Assembly: GCF_000826105.1 (NCBI RefSeq) | Contig: NZ_CCYK01000005.1 | Span: forward strand, 248,001 to 312,000 | From: Pseudomonas massiliensis | GTDB taxonomy: Bacteria; Pseudomonadota; Gammaproteobacteria; Pseudomonadales; Pseudomonadaceae | DNA: 64,000 nt | Direction of reading: 5' to 3' | Shown: positions 1-9,179 of the stretch, one piece after another | How positions within the stretch are numbered: position 1 is the first letter of the stretch | Layout: each line of letters begins with the position of its first letter | Program-made: the position numbers and the translations under genes | The notes under the pieces: model-generated | Databases searched by the model: none | What the model saw: the letters and a program-made list of their open reading frames with translations, nothing else | Told to the model about the DNA's origin: nothing

Positions 1-1
1 C

Positions 2-3000
2 ACGTTGCTGGCTGTACTGGACTACTGGCATAAGGTTGAGTTCTTCATACCCTATGGCCTGGAGCAGTACCTCGGCGAACTGGAGCCTTGGCAGGTCAGG
101 GCGCTGGCCCGTGCTGAACTGGCCGACCCCACGAATCCCGTGCTGTTGCGGGTAGACGTCGACCCGAGCATGGAGGTGGTCGGCTATAACCTGTTTCTCG
201 GCGTGTTCGACAGGTCGGCCATCGGCCAGGTAGGGGACCTCTGCGAGGACCCGAAGGGGCCGCTTGCCCGCTTCGAGGACGAAGCCCGGGCGGACCTGGA
301 AGGCCTGACCTGCTTCGCCAAGCTGCCGCTGGACGTGGGCGGCTATCCGCTCCTGGATGCTTTGTCGATTTCCACGGCGCCCTGGGCGCTGGGGCAGGCC
401 TTGGGCCAGGGCCTGGGTGCCTTGAGCTATGATGCTTTCGATTCGGCGAAGCGCGCCTTGGTCATCGACCTGCAGAACTTTCTCAGCGCGCGCGGCGGTT
501 TCGCCGGCCATGGGCTTCAACCGGCCGAAGTACTGACCCTTCATGCCCTGCTATGTACCTGGGCGGGCTTCACACCCGAAGCCGAGCAGCCGATCGCCAT
601 GCTTACGGCCAAGGTTCGTCCACGCAAGCAAAGCCAGAGTCCGGCGAAGGAGGCCGCTGTACAGGCGCCGCCCGAACCCAGCGAAGCCGAGGACGAAGAC
701 GAGTTGGCGCTGGATGACCTGGACATCCTCAACAGTTTCTACATCTCTGACCTGGAACGGGCCATCCAGGCGGTGCGTAGGGGTGAGGTGCCCGCCACGC
801 TTGAGCGTTACCTCATTCCCCTGGCTGCGGAGCAGCGCATCGACCTGTATTCCGAGCAAGGTTGCGCGCTGGTCCAGGAGAGCCTGCGGCCCCGGTATAT
901 GAACGAGGGTCATTGGCTGGCTGCGCCGGCTCATGCCATGAGCCTGATGCAGCAGTTTGCGATCAACCAGATTCGCGATGGCCTGGCCAGCGAAGGCCTG
1001 TTTTCGGTCAATGGCCCGCCTGGCACCGGGAAAACCACCCTGCTACGAGACCTTTTCGCCGATAACCTGGTGCAGCGCGCCAAGGTCCTGGCCGGGCTGA
1101 CCAGCGTAGACGCCGCCTTTTCCGGGGAAAGCCTCAGCGTGCATTTCAAGGGCGACGATCAAAGCGTGAAGCTGCGCCCGCTCATTGCCGCGCTGACCGG
1201 TTTCGAGATGGTGGTGGCCTCCACCAATAACGCGGCGGTGGAGAATATTTCTCTCGACCTGGTCAAGCGCCGGGCGCTGGATACAACCTGGAAACAGGTC
1301 GGCTACCTGCAGCCGGTAGCCCATAACCTCGCTATCCAGCAGGCCCGACGCGGCCCCGTCTCGCCCGAAGGCGAGGACATGCCCTGGGGGCTGTTCAGCT
1401 GCGCGCTGGGTAATGCCCGCAACCGTAACCGTTTCCTGGAACGGTTCGGCATGTACAGCCTGGAAACCGACAGCGCCGAGTTGCCGCTGCGCATCTGGGA
1501 TTGGTTCAAGGGCGTTCCTGGACAGTCGTTCAGCCAAGCCCAGGAAGCGTTCCGCGTAGCGCAGCACCGGGTCACCGAGGCCCTTGCCAAACGAGAGGCC
1601 CTGGCCGAGCTGCTGGCCTTCTTCACCGCTCATACGGAGGCAAGCCATACCGCCGAGGCCCAGGAAGCGGAAACCCAAGCGGATCAAGCCCTGGCAGAAA
1701 TCATCGCGGCCCAAGCGGCCCAGGCGCAACGCCAGCAAGCCGTGACCGAAGTTCTGCAGCAGTTGGCTACCGAGCAGGCGCTGATCGACCGTACCCGGCC
1801 GGGTTGGTGGGCACGTCTGCGTCGTACCCCCGAAGCCCGCGCCTATGCCCTGCGGCGCAGCGAAAACGCAGCTGCCCAGCTCGATGCCCATGCCCAGCTC
1901 AGGGCGTTCCAGCCGCAAGCTCAGGCCTTGACCGAACAACTGGCCAGCGCTCAGGCACGCCTGGAGAAAGCCCAGGCGGTGCTCGCGGAGCACCGTGAGA
2001 CATGGACCAGGAAAGCAGCGGAACGTGATCGGCTCGTGGAGCAGCTGGGTACACCGCGGCTACCCGCCACGCCCCTGGCGCTCCGGGACGACCCAGCGCT
2101 ACAGATTCACGGCCTGTGGCATGACGAGGCGTTGGCGACCTTGCGCTCGGCGCTCTTCGCGACGGCCCTGGCGCTCCATGAAGCCTGGTTGCACGAAGCC
2201 GGACAAGGCGCGCTGCGCAGCAACCTGGTGGCCGTGGGCAAGCTGTTGTCTGGCAAGAAGCCGGAAGATCGCAGCCAGACCCTGGCGATCTGGCAGAACC
2301 TGTTCATGGTGGTGCCGGTGGTCTCCAGTACCTTCGCCTCCTTCGCCAACCAGTTCACAGGGCTGGGCGCCGGCTCGCTGGGTTGGGTGTATATCGACGA
2401 AGCCGGGCAAGCCGTGCCGCAAGCGGCGGTCGGTGCCATCTGGCGCGCCCGACGTTGCGTGGTGGTGGGTGACCCGCTGCAGATCGAGCCGGTATTCACA
2501 CTCCCTACCCGCCTGATCAATGCCCTTGGGCAACTGAGCCCAGTCACCGCAGGCAATGCCTACGCCCCTCACTGCGTATCGGTGCAACGACTGGCGGACC
2601 TGGCCAACCGCTTCGGCGCCAACGCTCCCTTCATGGAGGAAACGCTCTGGGTGGGCAGCCCCTTGCGTGTCCACCGGCGCTGCCATGAACCCATGTTCAG
2701 CCTGGCCAACCAGATCGCCTACGGGGGTCGGATGGTGTATGGCCTCAGGGACCGCAGCCCTGGCGGCACGCCCTTGATCGACCTCCCCAGCGGCTGGGTC
2801 GATATCCAGGGCGCGGTGCAACGCAAACAGGCGGTCCCCGAACAGGTTGAATTCATGGTGAAGGTAATCACTCATCTGTACCAGCGCGATCAGCAGTTGC
2901 CCCCACTCTATGTCATCTCCCCCTTCAAGGCCGTGCGACAAGCCCTGCGTGAGCAGCTGCTAGCCTTCGAATGGCCGAGCGGCGGGCCAAGGCGTGACGA

Positions 3001-3316
3001 GCTCAACCGCTGGGCAATGCGCAGCATTGGCACCGTGCATACGTTCCAGGGCAAGGAAGAAGGCTGTGTGTTCATGGTGCTGGGCGCCGACCGCGACAAC
3101 GCCGGCAGCGCAAAGTGGGCCGCGTCCAAGCCGAACCTTTTGAATGTGGCACTGACCCGTGCCCAGCAGCATATCTACCTGGTCGGCGACAGAGCCCTAT
3201 GGGGCGAACTGCCCTACTTCCAGCGCGCCGCCGTCGGGCCATGGGCGCTGCCCCGGCTGGCACGACAGGATTTTGCGATCATTCGCCAGCGGCCGAGGGT
3301 GGTGGACGGAGCTTAG
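2..3316 (+). CDS. Superfamily 1 DNA/RNA helicase-like ATPase (5' end cut by window edge)
   Basis: A very large AAA/UvrD-type SF1 helicase-like protein whose reading frame is open to the left edge, so the true start is probably outside the window. Counting from the first in-window TTG (base 5), a Walker A (GPPGTGKTT) sits at residues 337-345, the Walker B/motif II DEAGQ at 798-802, a motif V-like TVHTFQGKE near 1010-1018 and a motif VI-like NVALTRAQ near 1044. Residues about 530-690 are rich in Ala, Gln and Glu and look like a long coiled coil inserted between the helicase motifs. The first ~300 residues are acidic with no domain I recognise. The layout resembles Upf1/AAA_11-AAA_12 type helicases found in accessory or defence loci, but no partner nuclease is visible. 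Its stop overlaps the convergent next gene by 4 bp. Helicase-like ATPase is well supported; biological role is unknown. Confidence 0.85.
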   Translation, partial: TLLAVLDYWHKVEFFIPYGLEQYLGELEPWQVRALARAELADPTNPVLLRVDVDPSMEVVGYNLFLGVFDRSAIGQVGDLCEDPKGPLARFEDEARADLEGLTCFAKLPLDVGGYPLLDALSISTAPWALGQALGQGLGALSYDAFDSAKRALVIDLQNFLSARGGFAGHGLQPAEVLTLHALLCTWAGFTPEAEQPIAMLTAKVRPRKQSQSPAKEAAVQAPPEPSEAEDEDELALDDLDILNSFYISDLERAIQAVRRGEVPATLERYLIPLAAEQRIDLYSEQGCALVQESLRPRYMNEGHWLAAPAHAMSLMQQFAINQIRDGLASEGLFSVNGPPGTGKTTLLRDLFADNLVQRAKVLAGLTSVDAAFSGESLSVHFKGDDQSVKLRPLIAALTGFEMVVASTNNAAVENISLDLVKRRALDTTWKQVGYLQPVAHNLAIQQARRGPVSPEGEDMPWGLFSCALGNARNRNRFLERFGMYSLETDSAELPLRIWDWFKGVPGQSFSQAQEAFRVAQHRVTEALAKREALAELLAFFTAHTEASHTAEAQEAETQADQALAEIIAAQAAQAQRQQAVTEVLQQLATEQALIDRTRPGWWARLRRTPEARAYALRRSENAAAQLDAHAQLRAFQPQAQALTEQLASAQARLEKAQAVLAEHRETWTRKAAERDRLVEQLGTPRLPATPLALRDDPALQIHGLWHDEALATLRSALFATALALHEAWLHEAGQGALRSNLVAVGKLLSGKKPEDRSQTLAIWQNLFMVVPVVSSTFASFANQFTGLGAGSLGWVYIDEAGQAVPQAAVGAIWRARRCVVVGDPLQIEPVFTLPTRLINALGQLSPVTAGNAYAPHCVSVQRLADLANRFGANAPFMEETLWVGSPLRVHRRCHEPMFSLANQIAYGGRMVYGLRDRSPGGTPLIDLPSGWVDIQGAVQRKQAVPEQVEFMVKVITHLYQRDQQLPPLYVISPFKAVRQALREQLLAFEWPSGGPRRDELNRWAMRSIGTVHTFQGKEEGCVFMVLGADRDNAGSAKWAASKPNLLNVALTRAQQHIYLVGDRALWGELPYFQRAAVGPWALPRLARQDFAIIRQRPRVVDGA

Positions 3317-3549
3317 CGCGTCCAATGCCGGGCGTAGTTGTCCCGCACATGCTGGCTGATATAGGTAGAAAGCCCCCTGCCCGCCTTGGCCAGGCGCTGC
3401 ATCTCCCGCACCGCCTGAAGGCCCGGCTTGTGTGCGTCGTAGAGGTAACAGGGCGAATCGTCACCTGCGAACTGCACCGTGATGGTGTCGTCACCCAGTT
3501 CATAGGCGACCACCCCGGAGTGGCCGCTGAGGTTGTGGTAACGCTGCAT
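3313..3549 (-). CDS. Small conserved hypothetical protein (78 aa, KTSC-like)
   Basis: A 78-residue protein beginning MQRYHNLSGHSGVVAYELGD. I chose the ATG at 3549 because an AGGAG ribosome binding site lies 7-11 bases upstream; the longer reading frame has no such site and would run into the acetyltransferase gene. The composition (VAYELGDD.ITVQF near the N terminus, a basic YIxxHVRxxYAR tail) recalls the small KTSC-type single-domain proteins of pseudomonads, which have no established function; that link is from memory of the family and is tentative. It is the last gene of a three-gene minus-strand run with the acetyltransferase (13 bp upstream) and the glycosyltransferase. No signal peptide or membrane segment is visible. 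Confidence 0.7.
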   Translation of the reverse strand: MQRYHNLSGHSGVVAYELGDDTITVQFAGDDSPCYLYDAHKPGLQAVREMQRLAKAGRGLSTYISQHVRDNYARHWTR

Positions 3550-3562
3550 GGCAAGCTCCTGT

Positions 3563-4222
3563 TTACGAGTTTGCTTGCTTCGAAAGCTCCCATGAGCCCC
3601 GGCTGGCGTTACGCTGCTCGGCATAAGCGAGGAACTGCTCGATGCGGTCACTCATCAGCAATTCGACCTTCGCGCGCAGTTCTTCTACAGGCCAATCCCA
3701 CCAGGCGCTGGCCAGCAGTCGCTCGCGCACGTCCGCCTCGAAGCGCCAGCGTATGAAGCGGCAGGGGTTACCCGCGACTATGGCGTAGGGCTCCACGCTT
3801 TTGGTCACCAATGCGCCAGCCCCCACCACTGCCCCATGGCCGATGGTCACGCCGGAGAGGATCATCGCCCCCATGCCGATCCAGCAATCATTACCGATGA
3901 CCACATCGCCCTTGGTCGGATGAATACCCGGGATGTTTTCCGCTTCCTTGAATACCTTCTGGAAGGGGTAAGAAGTCACCCAGTCGGTGCGATGAATGCC
4001 GCCCAGCAAAATGGTTACCTTCCCGGCGATGGAAGTATAAGCGCCGATGCGCAATTGCGCGGCGTCTTCGAAATCATAGACCTCAGGAACGCCATAGCTG
4101 CCCGGCCCCACGCTGTAGGTGGGGTAGCGCAAACGTATCTTCTCTGGGTAGCGTTGCACCCGATCCAGATTGTTCAAGTGCTTGCGGACACGGCGTTTAC
4201 GCCATTTTTCCAGCCATTCCAT
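3563..4222 (-). CDS. CatB-related O-acetyltransferase (left-handed beta-helix)
   Basis: 219 residues of the xenobiotic/CatB-type acetyltransferase family, which move acetyl from acetyl-CoA to a hydroxyl on sugars or small molecules. The family catalytic region is recognisable as GGIHRTDWVTSYPF, giving a candidate catalytic His77. The hexapeptide repeats of the left-handed beta-helix follow (VIGNDCWIGMGAMILSGVTIGHGAVVGAGAL, about residues 110-140), then the typical GNPCRFIRWRF end near 155-165. A basic N terminus (WRKRRVRKH) precedes the fold. It lies 12 bp downstream of a family 2 glycosyltransferase, so decoration of a cell-surface glycan is a more likely role than chloramphenicol resistance; this is inference from context. 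Confidence 0.85.
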   Translation of the reverse strand: MEWLEKWRKRRVRKHLNNLDRVQRYPEKIRLRYPTYSVGPGSYGVPEVYDFEDAAQLRIGAYTSIAGKVTILLGGIHRTDWVTSYPFQKVFKEAENIPGIHPTKGDVVIGNDCWIGMGAMILSGVTIGHGAVVGAGALVTKSVEPYAIVAGNPCRFIRWRFEADVRERLLASAWWDWPVEELRAKVELLMSDRIEQFLAYAEQRNASRGSWELSKQANS

Positions 4223-4234
4223 AGCGTGTTCTAC

Positions 4235-5116
4235 TCAATAGTGAAGCAACAGGCGCTTGACCCGCCGCAAGGTGGTGCCGTCGATCAGTCGCCAGGGGAT
4301 TTCGCGCAGCAGGCGCCAGGCATCACGCTTGTCCTGGATCACGGCATATTTGAGTGCCTTGTTGATCAGCGTGACACGGCCACGGGCGTAGGCGGGATGA
4401 CCCTTGTAGGGCTCGATAGTGCGCAGGTCGGATTCGAGCAACACTTTGTATCGGCGGGACAGGTTGTTCGGGTGGCGGCGGTAATAGGTCACCACCTCGG
4501 GAATGATATGTACCCCATAGCCCCGGCGGGCGATGCGTAGGGTGATCTGGAAATCCTGTACCCGAATGTCAGGGTCATACCCCTCGACAGCGCGCAGGGC
4601 CTCCATTCGATACAGGGAAACAGGCGCACCCACCACTTCGCCATTGGCCAGGATGCTGGCGAAGTCCAGTTGGCGAATACCCCTGGGCCGTTGCTGTTTC
4701 CTGAGAGTGCCGTGCTCGTCCATGTAATGGATGAGCGCGCCCACCAGGCCTACGTCCGGGTGCTGGTCGAGGTAGCGCGCACGCACACTCAATGAGTGCG
4801 GCAGCATTACGTCGTCCAGGTCCGGCGTGGCTACGTAGACGCCGCGCGCATGTTTCAAGCCGGTATTGAGCGCCCCGCTTACACCTTGGTTGGCCTGGGT
4901 AAACAGAGCGAAGCCATAGCGCGCTTGAAGCTGCCTGAGCATTTCCAGGCTACGGTCGGAAGAGCCGTCATCAACGATGATGACTTCGAGATTTGGATAA
5001 TCCTGGGCATAGATGCTTTCCAGCGCCTGCTCCAGGTAGCGCTCCGCGTTGTAGCAGGGCGCGATCACGGAGATCAGCGGCGCCTGGGCCTCGGCGGTAC
5101 GCGGTCGTTCGATCAT
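4235..5116 (-). CDS. Family 2 glycosyltransferase (GT-A fold)
   Basis: A soluble GT-A glycosyltransferase of about 293 residues. The N-terminal strand LISVIAPCYNAERYLEQAL is followed by VDDGSSD (Asp49-Asp50) for nucleotide-sugar binding and DLDD (99-102) as the metal-binding DXD equivalent; the acceptor region ends with a basic tail. The start at 5116 is preferred over the ATG at 5134 because a GGGA motif lies just upstream of it, while the longer start lacks any such motif; a six-residue extension remains possible. It leads a minus-strand operon with an O-acetyltransferase and a small protein. No membrane segment is visible. Donor and acceptor are unknown; an O-antigen or exopolysaccharide role is inferred from the neighbour and from rmlBACD elsewhere in the window. 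Confidence 0.88.
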   Translation of the reverse strand: MIERPRTAEAQAPLISVIAPCYNAERYLEQALESIYAQDYPNLEVIIVDDGSSDRSLEMLRQLQARYGFALFTQANQGVSGALNTGLKHARGVYVATPDLDDVMLPHSLSVRARYLDQHPDVGLVGALIHYMDEHGTLRKQQRPRGIRQLDFASILANGEVVGAPVSLYRMEALRAVEGYDPDIRVQDFQITLRIARRGYGVHIIPEVVTYYRRHPNNLSRRYKVLLESDLRTIEPYKGHPAYARGRVTLINKALKYAVIQDKRDAWRLLREIPWRLIDGTTLRRVKRLLLHY

Positions 5117-5256
5117 GAGCGTCCCGTGAAACATAAGGTTTCAAAACGCTCATGATGCAGCAGGCCAGGCGGGCCTGTCACCCGGGTTGTTATCAGCGCC
5201 GATACAAAACCGGAGTAAACCCGGGAACTGGCAGCAGCCCCAGGCTCCTGTAACCC

Positions 5257-6534
5257 TTAGAAGATATTGATCGGGTATTCGACGAACAGCCGCACTTCAT
5301 TGCCGTCGTCGTTGTAGCCGGACTCCCGCACATTGGTGGAAGTACGCAGGATGGAATTGCGCAAGCGCACCTTGAGGTCCTTGGCCGCGCCTTCCTGCAC
5401 AACGTACTGGAGTTGGTTGAACCACTCACGCTCGACGCCTTCGCCGTCGTTGGTGCGGATATTGTCACCGCGCACGTAGGCGATCTTGTAGCTCAGTCCT
5501 GGGATGCCGTACGGGCCGAAGTCCAACCCGTAGGCCAACTGCCAGGAGCGCTCGTCTTCGGCGTTGAAGTCCGACCAGTAGGAATTGGCCAGGAAAATGG
5601 TATTGCCGCCATCGCCTACGCCGCCGTTGTTGGCGTAGCCGCCGTAGTTGTAGCCCGTGTCGCCGGTGCTGCGCTGGTGAGCCAGGGTGAGCGAGTGCGC
5701 GCCGAAGGCATAGGTGGCCGCCAGGCTCCAGATGGTATTGTCCTGGCCAGTGCCCAGACGATCGGCGAAGGCGCTGTCCAGCCGCGAGCGGTAGCCGTTG
5801 AAGTCCAGGGTCAGCGAACGGTCACGGTCGAAAGGTTGCACGAAGGTCATGCCCAGGTACTGTTTGCGCAATTCGTCCTTTACGTCCGAGGCATACAGCG
5901 AGGCGCTGAACTGATCGTTGAAGCGATAGCTACCGCCGAACACGTCCAGCTGCTTGAGGCCGCCGCTGTCCCGGCCTTCAGCGCTCTTGCGGGTTTGTGC
6001 GGTGAAGTGCCCGGCATTGAGTTCCAGCCCATCGAGTTCGCGGGAGGTGAGCAGGTATCCGGTGTAGCTTTCCGGCAACAGGCGGCTGTCGTCGTAGTTG
6101 AGCACGGGCAAGGCGGGCATCATTTCGCCGTACTTCAGCACGGTGTTGGAGACGCGGAACTTGATCGCCCCACCGGCGCGAGCCAGGTCATCGGCGGCAT
6201 TGCCGCTACTGTCCTGCTTGAAGAAGTCGATACCGCCCGCGCCGCTGCGCCCGCGGCCGCCATCGAGCCGCAGCCCGTACAAGCCGAAAGCATCCAGGCC
6301 CACGCCCACCGTGCCCTGAGTAAAGCCCGAAGCGAAGTTGGCGATCACGCCCTGGCCCCATTCGGCTCGGTCTTCGGCGCCATGCTTGTAGTCACGGTTG
6401 ATATAGGCGTTACGCAGCAACAGGTTCAGGTGGCTGTCCTCGACGAACCCCTTGCTCTCGGCCTGCTCGCTGGCCATGACAGGGGTAACGGCGCAAAGAC
6501 CCAGCGCCAGGACGCCGATGCGGTAGTCAAACAT
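5257..6534 (-). CDS. OprD-family outer membrane porin
   Basis: A 425-residue outer membrane channel of the OprD/Occ family, which lets amino acids, peptides or small carboxylates through the outer membrane of pseudomonads. The start at 6534 gives a clean signal peptide (MFDYRIGVLALGLCAVTPVMA) and follows an AAGGAAAAG ribosome binding site; the longer frame would add 21 hydrophilic residues. The mature part begins with GFVEDSHLNLLLRNAYINRDY, typical of OprD, contains alternating amphipathic strands (GLYGLRLDGG, LELNAGHFTAQ, LTLDFNGYRS) and ends in a C-terminal Phe as Omp85 substrates do. The substrate cannot be read from sequence. It stands alone, 140 bp upstream of the glycosyltransferase operon. 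Confidence 0.92.
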   Translation of the reverse strand: MFDYRIGVLALGLCAVTPVMASEQAESKGFVEDSHLNLLLRNAYINRDYKHGAEDRAEWGQGVIANFASGFTQGTVGVGLDAFGLYGLRLDGGRGRSGAGGIDFFKQDSSGNAADDLARAGGAIKFRVSNTVLKYGEMMPALPVLNYDDSRLLPESYTGYLLTSRELDGLELNAGHFTAQTRKSAEGRDSGGLKQLDVFGGSYRFNDQFSASLYASDVKDELRKQYLGMTFVQPFDRDRSLTLDFNGYRSRLDSAFADRLGTGQDNTIWSLAATYAFGAHSLTLAHQRSTGDTGYNYGGYANNGGVGDGGNTIFLANSYWSDFNAEDERSWQLAYGLDFGPYGIPGLSYKIAYVRGDNIRTNDGEGVEREWFNQLQYVVQEGAAKDLKVRLRNSILRTSTNVRESGYNDDGNEVRLFVEYPINIF

Positions 6535-6726
6535 CTTCTTTTCCTTGTTCCTTGAAGTATCGCCGCGGGCGCTGCCAGGGTAGCGAGCACCAGGCACGGC
6601 CCTTCGAAAGCCAGCCCGTACAGCGGAGCGGGATCCTAAAGAGCGAGGTTGGAAGCTGTCAAACTACGAAATGGAGTGATGACATGAGCAGGTTTCACCC
6701 AGGCATCCTGCCTGAGGCGAAGGGTG

Positions 6727-6745
6727 AAAGCCTGGATCAGGCTTT
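6727..6745 (-). terminator. Hairpin at the end of the 64-aa frame
   Basis: A perfect 8-bp stem (AAAGCCTG / CAGGCTTT) with a 3-base loop. Read on the minus strand it overlaps the TGA of the 64-aa frame. There is no long U-run, so it is at best a weak terminator. Confidence 0.35.
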
Positions 6746-6931
6746 AAGGATGCCCAGTAAGGCTTCCAGTTCGGCGTCGCTGATGAGCCCCGCTGGATAG
6801 CGTTGCGCGATCAGTTGGCGGGGGTCTGCGCTCCTGCCATCTCGACAGGCTCGGACCCTGGACGATTGGCCCAGGCTTTGTGAAGACACATGGTGGTTAC
6901 CCTGGGGTACTGCCCCTCTGACTGCATTCAT
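6737..6931 (-). CDS. Possible small protein, 64 aa (uncertain)
   Basis: In an otherwise empty 583-bp interval (6535-7117) this minus-strand frame has an ATG at 6931 with a GGGGGAT motif about 6-12 bases upstream and ends in an ordered-looking C terminus (RQLIAQRYPAGLISDAELEALLGILKA). Its stop codon lies inside a terminator-like hairpin, as expected for a short transcription unit. The N-terminal half looks random. I do not recognise a family. It may be real or a chance frame; the rest of the interval shows no other gene. Confidence 0.35.
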   Translation of the reverse strand: MNAVRGAVPQGNHHVSSQSLGQSSRVRACRDGRSADPRQLIAQRYPAGLISDAELEALLGILKA

Positions 6932-7069
6932 CGCAACATCCCCCGGTTCAAGCGAGCGGCACAGCTTAAGGCTTTTTTATGACAGATCAGCGACCCTCAC
7001 AAAGGAAGCATCTGCTGAATTAAAAGATACAAAAGCTATGCCAGCGCACCGGCAAGTAGCAGGCTGGAT

Positions 7070-7101
7070 ACACAAAAGCCCAGCGGCGGGCCGCTGGGCT
7101 T
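7070..7101 (-). terminator. Rho-independent terminator after aguA
   Basis: A perfect 11-bp stem (AAGCCCAGCGG, 7076-7086, with its complement at 7091-7101) around a 4-base loop; on the minus strand the stem is followed by TTTTGTG. It starts 17 bp after the aguA stop codon and closes the aguBA unit. Confidence 0.85.
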
Positions 7102-7117
7102 CAGGGGTCTCGCCGGC

Positions 7118-8224
7118 TCAAGCGTGACGAGGAGCCGGTTGCTGCTGGGTCAGGCAGTGAATATTACCGCCTCCCAAGAGCAGTTCCCGTCCGGGCACCA
7201 TCACCACTTCATGCTCAGGGAAGACTTGTTGCAGAATTTCCCGGGCCGCGTCATCCGTGGCTTCGCCGAAGCTCGGAGCAATGATCCCACCATTGACGAT
7301 GAGGAAATTCACGTAAGAACCTGCCAGGCGAACCGAGGGGTCGCGCGGCTGGCTGCCAGCGGCGACGTCCACGCCTTCACATTCTTCAGCCGACGCGAAC
7401 AGCGGGCCGGGAATCGGCATCTTGTGCACCACGAAGGGCCTCCCCTTGGCATCAGTGGTGCTCTCCAACACTTTCAACGCTTCCTGACAGCGGCTGTAGT
7501 TGGGGTTCTGTGGGTCATCCGTCCACGCCAGTAACACTTCACCGGGGCGAACGTAACAGCAGAAGTTATCCACATGGCCGTCGGTTTCGTCGTTGAAGAG
7601 GCCGTGGGGCAGCCAGACCACCTTGCTGACGTTCAGGTAATCGGCCAGCACCGCCTCGATCTCGCCGCGCCCCAGGTGGGGGTTACGGTTAGGATTGAGC
7701 AGGCACTCTTCAGTGGTAATGACCGTACCTTCGCCATCCACATGGATGGAGCCGCCCTCGAGCACGAAGCCCTCGGTGCGGTAACGGCCGCAGCGCTCCA
7801 TTTCCAGCACCTTGCTGGCAACCTGGTCGTCGCGGCTCCAGGGGCTGTAGAGCCCGCCGTCGAAACCGCCCCAGGCATTGAAGCCCCAGTCCACGCCGCG
7901 CACTTCGCCGGCGTCATTGATCACGAAGCTGGGGCCTGTGTCACGCATCCAGGCATCGTCGGTGGTCATTTCCACCACACGGATATTAGGCACATCCAGG
8001 CGAGCCCGGGCATTCTCATATTGGCCGGCCGACACCGCCACGGTAACCGGTTCGAAGCGAGCGATGGCGCGGGCAAGCGCCACGTGGGCGGCCTGGGCCG
8101 GCTTGCCGCCGAGGCGCCAGTTGTCCGGGCGCTCGGGCCAGATCATCCAGACCTGGCTTTGCGGTGCCCACTCGGCCGGCATATGGAAACCGTCGGCCCG
8201 CGGTGTGCTGTTCAGGGTGGTCAT
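7118..8224 (-). CDS. aguA: Agmatine deiminase
   Basis: Hydrolyses agmatine to N-carbamoylputrescine and ammonia, the first step of the arginine decarboxylase route to putrescine. The 368-residue length is that of the family (peptidyl-arginine deiminase fold). [10 protein letters not shown] at 89-98 carries the active-site Asp, and the C-terminal [11 protein letters not shown] places the nucleophilic Cys at residue 357. WPERPDNWR near 29-37 is another family signature. It is encoded 5 bp after aguB, so the two are co-transcribed and translationally linked, and the pair converts agmatine fully to putrescine. In P. aeruginosa the operon is controlled by the TetR regulator AguR; no aguR is adjacent here. 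Confidence 0.97.
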   Translation of the reverse strand: MTTLNSTPRADGFHMPAEWAPQSQVWMIWPERPDNWRLGGKPAQAAHVALARAIARFEPVTVAVSAGQYENARARLDVPNIRVVEMTTDDAWMRDTGPSFVINDAGEVRGVDWGFNAWGGFDGGLYSPWSRDDQVASKVLEMERCGRYRTEGFVLEGGSIHVDGEGTVITTEECLLNPNRNPHLGRGEIEAVLADYLNVSKVVWLPHGLFNDETDGHVDNFCCYVRPGEVLLAWTDDPQNPNYSRCQEALKVLESTTDAKGRPFVVHKMPIPGPLFASAEECEGVDVAAGSQPRDPSVRLAGSYVNFLIVNGGIIAPSFGEATDDAAREILQQVFPEHEVVMVPGRELLLGGGNIHCLTQQQPAPRHA

Positions 8225-8229
8225 GGTCG

Positions 8230-9108
8230 TCAGGACTCCAGTGAACCATCGAGTGTTTTGATCGGGCCGTAGAGGTTGGGCCGGCGATCACGGAAGCTGC
8301 CCCAGGCGCTGCGAACATGCTCCAGGGCGTCAAGGTCGAAACGCTGGACCAGTATGCCTTCCTCGGTTTCATTGAGCTCGCGAACTTTGGCGCCGAACTG
8401 GTCGGCGATGAACGACGAGCCGTAGAAGGTGATGTCATAGCCGTCCTGTTCTTCGCGGCCGATACGGTTGCTGGCCACCAGCGGCATCAGGTTAGCCCCG
8501 GCATGGCCTTGCTGCACACGTTGCCAGTGATCGCGGGAACTGATGGTCGCATCATGGGGCTCGCTACCGATGGCCGTCGGGTAGAACAGGATCTCCGCGC
8601 CCTGCAGCGCCATGGCCCGGGCACACTCCGGGAACCATTGGTCCCAGCAGATACCCACGCCGATTTTGGCATAGCGGGTTTGCCACACCTTGAAACCAGT
8701 GTCCCCCGGGTTGAAATAATACTTTTCGTGATAACCGGGGCCGTCGGGGATATGGCTTTTCCGATAAATCCCGAGGTTGCTGCCATCGGCATCCAGGATG
8801 GCGATGCTGTTGAAACGCGCACGCCCGGCCAGCTCGTAGAAGCTGATCGGCAATACCACTTGCAGTTCTTTGGCGACTTTCTGGAAGTGAAGGATGGCTG
8901 GGTTGGTATCCGCGGGGGTGGCCAGCTGCAGGTAGTCAGGGTTGGGCTTCTGGCAGAAGTACGGGGTTTCGAACAGCTCCTGGATCAGAATGATCTGGGC
9001 CCCCTCCGCCGCCGCCTGGCGAACCAGGCGCTCGGCATTGGCAAGGTTGGCCTGGCGATCCCAGGAACAGGCCATCTGAGTGGCGGCGACAGTGACGATG
9101 CGGCTCAT
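8230..9108 (-). CDS. aguB: N-carbamoylputrescine amidase
   Basis: A nitrilase-superfamily amidase that cleaves N-carbamoylputrescine to putrescine, CO2 and ammonia. The Glu-Lys-Cys triad is visible as Glu44 (QELFET), Lys117 (YRKSHIPDG) and Cys154 ([12 protein letters not shown]). The start at 9108 ([11 protein letters not shown]) has a GGAG ribosome binding site 6 bases upstream and gives 292 residues; the 5-residue longer start has no such site. First gene of the aguBA unit. A conspicuous set of palindromes lies 72-129 bp upstream and is a good candidate for its operator. Confidence 0.97.
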   Translation of the reverse strand: MSRIVTVAATQMACSWDRQANLANAERLVRQAAAEGAQIILIQELFETPYFCQKPNPDYLQLATPADTNPAILHFQKVAKELQVVLPISFYELAGRARFNSIAILDADGSNLGIYRKSHIPDGPGYHEKYYFNPGDTGFKVWQTRYAKIGVGICWDQWFPECARAMALQGAEILFYPTAIGSEPHDATISSRDHWQRVQQGHAGANLMPLVASNRIGREEQDGYDITFYGSSFIADQFGAKVRELNETEEGILVQRFDLDALEHVRSAWGSFRDRRPNLYGPIKTLDGSLES

Positions 9109-9179
9109 GAGAACTCCGTGCAAGAGGTGAACCCGAGAATGACGGAGCCTTTATATCCGATAAATATCGACTTAAAAAG

